DNA of 64,000 bases. It comes from RGIG5579 sp045590715. Its GTDB lineage: Bacteria > Bacillota > Clostridia > Oscillospirales > SIG627. Below the pieces are notes generated by a model that was given only the letters and a program-made list of their open reading frames with translations, had not been told where the DNA came from and did not search any database. The DNA lies in NCBI GenBank assembly GCA_045590715.1, contig JAZNRO010000049.1, forward strand, positions 3,465 through 67,464, written 5' to 3'. How positions within the stretch are numbered: position 1 is the stretch's first letter; every line of letters begins with the position of its first letter. Positions 59,033 to 64,000 of the stretch are shown here, in pieces. The position numbers and the translations under genes were made by a program.

Positions 59033-59080
59033 TTGATTTTAACCATTTTTAACGCTACAATGTGTGTTACATAGTAAACA
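59033..59080 (+). promoter_or_regulatory. Repressor promoter with operator half-site
   Basis: -35 TTGATT (59033-59038), 17-bp spacer, -10 TACAAT (59056-59061). AGTAAACA (59073-59080) lies just downstream, within TGTTAC-AT-AGTAAACA, an imperfect dyad consistent with autoregulation. Confidence 0.65.
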
Positions 59081-59118
59081 CTATGGCGACTGCGAAAGGA
59101 GGAATATGGAGGAATATT

Positions 59119-59478
59119 ATGAATATGCAGGTGTTTGCCGAACGGCTGAAAGAAACGCGCAAAGAAAAAATGATCTCGTCCAAAGAGCTTGGAGAGGCGG
59201 TAGGTATCCACAAGGCTACTATACACCGATACGAAAAAGCGGATTTTAAGGGGATAAAGGAGTCGTTGTTAAACGCCATAGCAGATTACCTCAACGTAAA
59301 CCCCGACTATTTAATCGGTGCAACGGATAACAAGCACACGGTTAAAGAGGCCGAGGATTTACTGGAAAATATTACAGACGGAGAAAAAATGCTCCTTGAA
59401 TTATTTAGGAAAGTTCCTGTTGAGAGTCAGCAGATGGTGCTTGATATGATACGGATCGTTCTAAAACAGCACCAATAA
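59119..59478 (+). CDS. CI-like XRE repressor
   Basis: 119 aa from the ATG at 59119 (GGAGG 6 nt upstream; a longer frame upstream lacks a site). XRE HTH in residues 5-60: R-L-K-E-T-R-K-E-K-M-I-S-S-K-E-L-G, H-K-A-T-I-H-R-Y-E-K, and L-N-V-N-P-D-Y-L-I-G. The C-terminal tail carries L-F-R-K-V-P-V-E-S-Q-Q-M-V-L. No LexA-type peptidase domain, so induction is not through standard self-cleavage. It likely holds the lysogenic state through the AGTAAACA sites. Confidence 0.88.
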   Translation: MNMQVFAERLKETRKEKMISSKELGEAVGIHKATIHRYEKADFKGIKESLLNAIADYLNVNPDYLIGATDNKHTVKEAEDLLENITDGEKMLLELFRKVPVESQQMVLDMIRIVLKQHQ

Positions 59479-59560
59479 CAAGCACGGCGGTAAGCAAAGC
59501 CTGTTCTGGGTTTTCATTTTCGCGAATAAGGGTTAACAATTCTCTTTCGTTGCTTGTCAT
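59405..59560 (-). CDS. Small protein convergent with the repressor (51 aa)
   Basis: M-T-S-N-E-R-E-L-L-T-L-I-R-E-N, then P-E-Q-A-L-L-T-A-V-L-V-I-G-A-V-L. AAAAGGAG precedes the ATG (59558-59560). Its last 74 nt overlap the 3' end of the repressor on the opposite strand. The acidic helix pattern is like small proteins found beside phage repressors. Function unknown. Confidence 0.45.
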   Translation of the reverse strand: MTSNERELLTLIRENENPEQALLTAVLVIGAVLERSVSYQAPSADSQQELS

Positions 59561-59664
59561 TTCGTTTTACTCCTTTTGAAAAAAATATGTAGAACACGTG
59601 TTTGTGAAATCTTAATATTCACGGGCACTAATTCAAATGGTATTTGTTGGGGTAATTGTAAAAC

Positions 59665-59714
59665 ATTGCCAACTGTTTTGGCAATACGCAAATTCGGTCA
59701 ATTTATGACCGAAT
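59665..59714. repeat. Two adjacent perfect inverted repeats
   Basis: ATTGCCAA (59665-59672) / TTGGCAAT (59678-59685) and ATTCGGTCA (59692-59700) / TGACCGAAT (59706-59714), each with a 5-bp spacer. They lie in the 5' region of the HTH-membrane protein gene and are not followed by a T-run in the plus sense, so operators are as likely as RNA structures. Confidence 0.65.
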
Positions 59715-59769
59715 AAGAAAAAAGCCTATTTAGAAGGTGATAAAAATTTGTCAATTAAGGTACTAAAAA

Positions 59770-60189
59770 ATGGTAAAAGACTACTTAAACTCCTTGAAAA
59801 ACAAGGGGAATTTCACGGCTAAAGATATAGAAAAAATGAGCGGTATTCCTGTGGCGACCGTTCGCAAAGTTTTATCGGGTGAGACCGACGATCCCCGCTT
59901 TGATACGGTTGTAAAGCTCGTTTCTGCTATGGGAGGATCGCTAGACCACCTCGCAGAGAAGAAAGGTAAGAAGGAAATTGAGTCAAATTCGATCGTAACC
60001 CTAAAGGAAATATACGACGAACGGATCAAGGATATAAAGGATCATACGAGCTCGTTGAGCAGAGACAAGCAAATCTTGTCTACTGTTGCGGGTGTGCTGG
60101 TTGCTATTCTTTTGGCTTTGCTTATTTTCGATATATCAATAAGCCCCCAAGGCTGGGTTCGTTATAAAAATAATACTGACACAAACTGA
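59770..60189 (+). CDS. HTH protein with C-terminal membrane helix
   Basis: 139 aa. N-terminal XRE-like HTH (N-F-T-A-K-D-I-E-K-M-S-G-I-P-V-A-T-V-R-K-V-L-S-G-E written in two parts: the helix pair around residues 15-37). A charged coiled-coil-like linker (E-I-Y-D-E-R-I-K-D-I-K) follows, and a membrane helix near residues 104-122. A membrane-anchored DNA-binding protein placed between repressor and integrase is unusual. Upstream dyads at 59665-59714 may be its sites. An alternative 24-codon frame (TTG 59748) with a good ribosome site overlaps its start. Confidence 0.7.
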   Translation: MVKDYLNSLKNKGNFTAKDIEKMSGIPVATVRKVLSGETDDPRFDTVVKLVSAMGGSLDHLAEKKGKKEIESNSIVTLKEIYDERIKDIKDHTSSLSRDKQILSTVAGVLVAILLALLIFDISISPQGWVRYKNNTDTN

Positions 60190-60244
60190 CATAGACGGTC
60201 ACACAATAACAAAACGTGTCAAAATACAAAAAGGAGGTTTATAT

Positions 60245-61543
60245 ATGCCTAAATGTACTCTGTGTGGTAAATCTGGATTTTTTTTAAAAACTAATGTTGA
60301 GGGTATGTGTCCCGATTGTCAAACAAAAACTCTACAAGAATTAAGAGAGGCACTAACGCCAGAACAACAAGATATTTTTAAACTTAAAAATGAAATACAG
60401 CGTTTGAATGATGAGGTGTCTAGCCTAAATAACCGAATATCTACGCAAACAGCCTCGCTGAATGAAACAGAAACGGAGTTAGAAGAAAAGAAACAGCAAC
60501 TAATAGAAACAAACGAAACTATTTTATTGCAGTCCTTTGGCCTTTACGAGCCTAAATATAGTTTTACTAGTTCGGAACAATACAAACAGCGTTTAGACAA
60601 AATACGAGCAGAGCAAAAGGAAAGCATAAAAAACAAGACTGCCGTTACTGGTCTTACAAACTGGACTGTCAACGGTAGTGCGTCGCAAGGGCGAACAATG
60701 GTAAACAATATGCAAAAGCTTTTATTAAGAGCTTTTAACAGCGAGTGCGACGAAATCATAGAAAAGGTTAAATATAGCAACTATGACTCTTCTGTAAAAC
60801 GCATAAACTCCTCTATAAACGCTATTTCAAAGCTTGGTAAAATGATGGGTATTTCTATTTCTGGGGCGTATGGTAGATTAAAACTGGCAGAGTTAGATCT
60901 GGCTTTTGAATATCAGCAAAAAAAGCAACAGGAGAAAGAAGAACAAAAAGAATTAAAAGCGCAAATGCGCGAAGAGGCAAAACTGCAAAAAGAATTAGAA
61001 ATGGAACGCAGAATTGTCGAAAAGCAACAAACCCACTACTATAACGCGCTTGAAAAAGTAAACAAGCAATTACTCGAACAGCCGGACAATATTGAGCTAT
61101 TAGAGAGGAAGAGAACGCTTGAAGAAAACCTATCACAAACCGAGCAAGCACTAAAAAATCTCGATTATCGAGAGGCAAATAAAAAAGCGGGATATGTATA
61201 TATAATCTCTAATATTGGCGCTTTTGGTGAGAACGTCTACAAAATTGGCATGACACGCCGTCTTGATCCACAAGAAAGAATTGACGAATTGGGCGATGCC
61301 TCGGTTCCGTTTAAGTTTGACGTACACGCTATGATTTTTTCAGAGGACGCTCCAGCGCTTGAAAACGCGTTGCACCACGCTTTCGAGAATAAAAGATTAA
61401 ATAAAGTGAACGCACGCAAAGAGTTTTTTAACGTTACACTTGACGAGATAAAAGAAGTTATAAAGGCTAATTACGATAAAACAGCAGAATTTATAGAAAT
61501 TGCAGAGGCAGAGCAATATAGAATTTCTTTAAAATTAAACTGA
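60245..61543 (+). CDS. DUF4041/T5orf172 (GIY-YIG-like) protein with zinc knuckle
   Basis: 432 aa. Residues 1-30 form a zinc-ribbon (C-T-L-C-G-K, C-P-D-C-Q). A coiled coil runs from about 40 to 85. The DUF4041-like central region follows (I-R-A-E-Q-K-E, N-N-M-Q-K-L-L-L-R-A-F-N), then a long charged coiled coil (about 220-310). The C-terminal Mug113/T5orf172 domain shows G-Y-V-Y-I-I-S-N-I-G, K-I-G-M-T-R-R-L-D-P-Q-E-R-I-D-E-L and H-H-A-F-E-N-K-R-L-N, a GIY-YIG nuclease-like fold. AAGGAGG precedes the ATG. A candidate phage-defence or exclusion gene in the lysogen. Confidence 0.82.
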   Translation: MPKCTLCGKSGFFLKTNVEGMCPDCQTKTLQELREALTPEQQDIFKLKNEIQRLNDEVSSLNNRISTQTASLNETETELEEKKQQLIETNETILLQSFGLYEPKYSFTSSEQYKQRLDKIRAEQKESIKNKTAVTGLTNWTVNGSASQGRTMVNNMQKLLLRAFNSECDEIIEKVKYSNYDSSVKRINSSINAISKLGKMMGISISGAYGRLKLAELDLAFEYQQKKQQEKEEQKELKAQMREEAKLQKELEMERRIVEKQQTHYYNALEKVNKQLLEQPDNIELLERKRTLEENLSQTEQALKNLDYREANKKAGYVYIISNIGAFGENVYKIGMTRRLDPQERIDELGDASVPFKFDVHAMIFSEDAPALENALHHAFENKRLNKVNARKEFFNVTLDEIKEVIKANYDKTAEFIEIAEAEQYRISLKLN

Positions 61544-61577
61544 CAGGTTTTAATAAAAGAGGAAAGGGCGTGTTAAA

Positions 61578-63152
61578 ATGTTTACCTATCACGGTGTAAC
61601 ATTTACAGCAAACGAAATATTAAAGTATTCCAGAAAATCACGCTCCGACGATCCGCTACTTACGGTCGAGGAAGTCCTGGAAAAGCACGAAAAAATATTG
61701 AACGAATGGTGCGAGCGTAATCTGGGTGAATTGATCCCAGAATGTAACTCCTTCCAAGAGATCGGATCGGGTGAAACGATAGATGCGAGACCCGCCTTTC
61801 AAAATATACTCCGTTTGATCGAAAACTCAAAGTACAGGGCCATTTTTACGGTGGACGTGCAAAGACTTTCCCGCGGCGATTTGGAAGACGCTGGTAGGAT
61901 AATGAAACTCCTGCGCTATACAAACACCTTTGTTATTACTCCAGACATGGTATTTGATCTTTCCGACGAATACGACAGAGACCGTTTCAAGAGGGAATTA
62001 GACCGAGGAAACGATTACCTAGAATATTATAAGAAGATAAACTGGCGCGGAAGGTTGGAAAGCGTAAGGGCAGGTTATTTCATCGGATCGGTTGCGCCTT
62101 ACGGCTACGATAAAGGCTGGCTAAAAGAAGGCAGAAAAAAACGCCCCACACTCAAAATAAATGAATGTGAGGCAGAGGCGGTACGCCTTATATTTCATCT
62201 GTACGTAAATGAAGATATGGGTATGACAAATATAGCGCACCAATTAAACGGGCTGGGATATAAAACCCGTAAGGGTGCGCTTTGGTCAACGGCGTCAATT
62301 AAAGATATTCTTGCCAATGTGCATTATATCGGTAAAATAAAATGGAATTGGAGAAAGACCGTTAACATAGTGGCTGACGGTGAAATTTTCAAGACTAGAC
62401 GGAAAAGCAAAGATTTTTATATTTTTGACGGAAAGCACCCCGCTATTATTGACGAGGAATTGTTCAACAGAGCGCAAGCCAAACAGGGAAGAAGTGCGCG
62501 TGTGAAAACTGGCGCAAAACTACGTAACCCTTTCGCGGGCCTTGTATATTGTCAATGCGGTAAATCTATGATTTACCGCGCATACACAGACACCGAGGGA
62601 AAAGAGCGCAGTGCTCCGCGTTTGCTTTGCACCGATCAAATGTACTGCCACACGCAGTCGGTAACGTATGACGAGATATTGAGTAAGGTTATTGACGTTC
62701 TAAAGGCTTGTATCGCCGACTATGAAATAAAGATCAAGAACGACAGAAAAAACACCCAGATAAACAAAAATAACCAGATCGCCCACCTTGAAAAAAGACT
62801 GGACGAGCTAAATAAAAAGGAATTGAGCCTCTGGGAAAAGTACAGCGAGGAGGCAATGCCTAAAGCGGTATTTGATAAACTCAACGAAAAACTACTGTCT
62901 GAAAAGGATAGTGCAATAAAAGCGCTGGAAATGATACAGGGGCAGACATACACGGTAGACGACTACAAAGAACATATGGTAAAATTCACTGACGCGCTGG
63001 ACGCCTTGGAAAACCCGAACGTACCCGCCGAGGCCAAGAACAGACTGCTGAAAGCCTGTATTGAAAAGATCGTATATAAAAGGGAAAAAGGAAACCGCTG
63101 GAAAGCGACCGAGTTTGAGCTTGATATCACGTTAAAGGTAAAGCCGATCTAA
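61578..63152 (+). CDS. Large serine recombinase (integrase)
   Basis: 524 aa. N-terminal resolvase domain with the catalytic serine in K-Y-S-R-K-S-R-S-D (residue 18); F-T-V-D-V-Q-R-L-S-R-G-D carries the conserved arginines. The recombinase domain has A-P-Y-G-Y and I-F-H-L-Y-V-N-E-D-M-G; the zinc-ribbon domain has Y-C-Q-C-G-K-S and L-C-T-D-Q-M-Y-C; a C-terminal coiled coil starts near residue 390. It joins attP and attB at the GA core; its gene ends 37 bp before the crossover in attR. No separate excisionase/RDF gene was recognised. Confidence 0.94.
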   Translation: MFTYHGVTFTANEILKYSRKSRSDDPLLTVEEVLEKHEKILNEWCERNLGELIPECNSFQEIGSGETIDARPAFQNILRLIENSKYRAIFTVDVQRLSRGDLEDAGRIMKLLRYTNTFVITPDMVFDLSDEYDRDRFKRELDRGNDYLEYYKKINWRGRLESVRAGYFIGSVAPYGYDKGWLKEGRKKRPTLKINECEAEAVRLIFHLYVNEDMGMTNIAHQLNGLGYKTRKGALWSTASIKDILANVHYIGKIKWNWRKTVNIVADGEIFKTRRKSKDFYIFDGKHPAIIDEELFNRAQAKQGRSARVKTGAKLRNPFAGLVYCQCGKSMIYRAYTDTEGKERSAPRLLCTDQMYCHTQSVTYDEILSKVIDVLKACIADYEIKIKNDRKNTQINKNNQIAHLEKRLDELNKKELSLWEKYSEEAMPKAVFDKLNEKLLSEKDSAIKALEMIQGQTYTVDDYKEHMVKFTDALDALENPNVPAEAKNRLLKACIEKIVYKREKGNRWKATEFELDITLKVKPI

Positions 63153-63165
63153 TTTTTTGTCTTTG

Positions 63166-63212
63166 ACGTATATCATTGAGGTACGGAAGAATCTGCCCAT
63201 ATGGAAGTAATC
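63166..63212. other. attR of the prophage
   Basis: The phage P half-site (63166-63189, starting ACGTATATCAT) precedes the crossover dinucleotide GA (63189-63190); the host B' half-site follows. B and B' also form an imperfect dyad (10 of 13 positions), centred on the same GA, which supports the assignment. Confidence 0.8.
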
Positions 63213-63394
63213 GGGCAAAGTTAGGCAGGGGCACAAGGACTGGACATTGGAACCGGGCTTTTGAGGCGAGAAGCCCTAGGGCGAAAAATCCTTTGTTTAC
63301 TGGGTTTCTTGGGCTTTGGATGGCTCGCGCCACAAATTTTGCCACAATACTGTAGATAAAATGGGAACAAATAGGAAAGTTCTTTTACTCATTT
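63194..63394. other. Host flank next to attR, no clear gene
   Basis: Contains GGGCTTTTGAGGCGAGAAGCCC, shown here as GGGCTT pairing with AAGCCC, and a minus-strand open frame (GTG 63345) that runs across attR into the phage. With attB restored, the frame would continue into the region before the HAD gene and stop there. It has no ribosome site and looks non-coding. A structured RNA is possible but not recognised. Confidence 0.3.
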
Positions 63395-64000
63395 TTAAAC
63401 AATGCCATATTTAGTTTGTAATGCCTCTTTATCTCTGTTGTATTCATTAGTAAGATTGGTTATGGTAGTGCTATAAAGAGTAATATTTGATTGATTACTT
63501 TGAATCAACGCGGTATTCGTTGTTATAGTATTATTCAACTGATTTCTTTTACTGTTATATTCTTGAGTCCAAGCATTTTTTGCCGCTTGAGTTGCTGCAG
63601 CGGTACTTCCATATGCTTTCCAGTTGTTAATGTATTGTTGTAAATACCATTGAGGACACTCGGGAGAAAGTGTTAGTAGTTGTGATTGGGCATTCTTGAT
63701 TGCCTTTTGCAATTCCTCGATGTCTTTATAACATTCATCAATTTTAACTTGTAAGGTTGCCACGTTGGAATTATACTCCGATGTTAATGCAGCCAACTCG
63801 TTTTGATATGCCGTATAGTTGGGGTTAGTCTTACCACAACCTGTGCAAACATAGTTTTTATATGTGCAAGTATGTTCAGTTGGGGTGTTGCCGCCCGAAG
63901 GTGTGTTACCACCCGAAGGAGTATTATCACCTGACGAAGTTCCGTTTTCTGTAATAGTTCCTTTTGCTTTTACAAAAATATGAGCATTAATTTTTATACT
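63395..64000 (-). CDS. C-terminal part of a coiled-coil, probably exported, protein (5' end outside window)
   Basis: 201 codons to the stop at 63395. N-terminal visible part has an N-T-P-S-G-G-type repeat linker, then H-T-C-T-Y-K-N-Y-V-C-T-G-C-G-K, a cysteine cluster that could bind zinc or form disulfides. A coiled coil follows (L-T-S-E-Y-N-S-N-V-A-T-L-Q-V-K-I-D). Ser/Thr/Asn-rich composition suggests a cell-surface protein. No known family. The frame remains open to base 64000. Confidence 0.7.
   Translation of the reverse strand, partial: SIKINAHIFVKAKGTITENGTSSGDNTPSGGNTPSGGNTPTEHTCTYKNYVCTGCGKTNPNYTAYQNELAALTSEYNSNVATLQVKIDECYKDIEELQKAIKNAQSQLLTLSPECPQWYLQQYINNWKAYGSTAAATQAAKNAWTQEYNSKRNQLNNTITTNTALIQSNQSNITLYSTTITNLTNEYNRDKEALQTKYGIV

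Larger units (their letters stand above)
28655..63190. mobile_element. Complete siphovirus prophage, serine-integrase type, about 34.5 kb
   Basis: Bounded by the reconstructed attL and attR. It contains every expected module: integrase, repressor, recombination, replication, terminase, portal, MuF/head, connectors, tail tube, tape measure, baseplate, fibre, holin and amidase. The long tape measure gene and the gpG/gpGT frameshift indicate a long non-contractile tail. No disrupted structural gene was seen, so it may be inducible (inference). Lysogeny genes read plus; early and late genes read minus. Confidence 0.92.

Noticed and set aside
59748..59822. 24-codon leader frame with good ribosome site overlapping the HTH-membrane gene
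   Set aside because: TTG start and too short to judge; kept only as a remark in the entry for the HTH gene.

Overview
The window looks like a chromosome segment of an obligately anaerobic, medium-GC Clostridia-type Bacillota (gut-like). The grounds are: a soluble heterodisulfide-reductase/Flx electron-transfer operon, strong AGGAGG ribosome sites, PadR-HAAS regulation, and a siphovirus prophage of the type common in such genomes. No tRNA, rRNA, CRISPR array or insertion sequence was recognised.

Left host part (1-28654). After the 3' end of a lactate/malate dehydrogenase-family gene and a MATE exporter comes a ten-gene plus-strand operon (1923-12037). It has one clear promoter (1845-1873) and one strong terminator (12043-12078). 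It encodes class II fumarase, HdrB, HdrC, HdrA, an MvhD/FlxD-like [2Fe-2S] subunit, two ferredoxin-like subunits, an FAD/NAD(H)-binding subunit, and a soluble fumarate-reductase-like pair (FrdB/TfrB-like and FrdA/TfrA-like) with no membrane anchor. The simplest reading is NADH oxidation with electrons split between ferredoxin and fumarate, with fumarase supplying fumarate from malate; this is inference. Next, on the minus strand, are glyA-rdgB-small membrane protein, an amidohydrolase, a STAS-less SulP transporter overlapping a CPA2 antiporter, and a pepD-like dipeptidase. An ABC exporter module (one ATPase, three FtsX-like permeases) lies downstream of a gene for a small secreted protein. This module is divergent from a PadR-HAAS regulator pair, and a perfect 20-bp palindrome between them contains both -35 boxes. 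A DUF4838 protein and a HAD phosphatase complete the host part.

Prophage (28655-63190, about 34.5 kb). The ends can be placed to the base pair. attL and attR each carry half of an attP dyad and half of an attB dyad around a common GA dinucleotide, as expected for the large serine integrase at the right end. From right to left on the minus strand: early/recombination/replication genes (annealing protein, YqaJ exonuclease, SSB, HNH protein, resolvase, replisome organizer with iterons, helicase loader), a cluster of tiny genes, a late-regulator candidate, terminase, portal, a MuF protein with a toxin-like C-terminus plus a putative immunity gene, a metallophosphoesterase cassette, scaffold, capsid, connectors, tail genes with a -1 frameshift, tape measure, baseplate/fibre, holin and amidase, and a SHOCT-domain moron. 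The plus-strand lysogeny block holds the CI-like repressor, an HTH-membrane protein, a DUF4041/GIY-YIG-like protein and the integrase.

Right host part (63191-64000): a short structured region and the 3' part of a coiled-coil, probably exported, protein gene that runs off the window.
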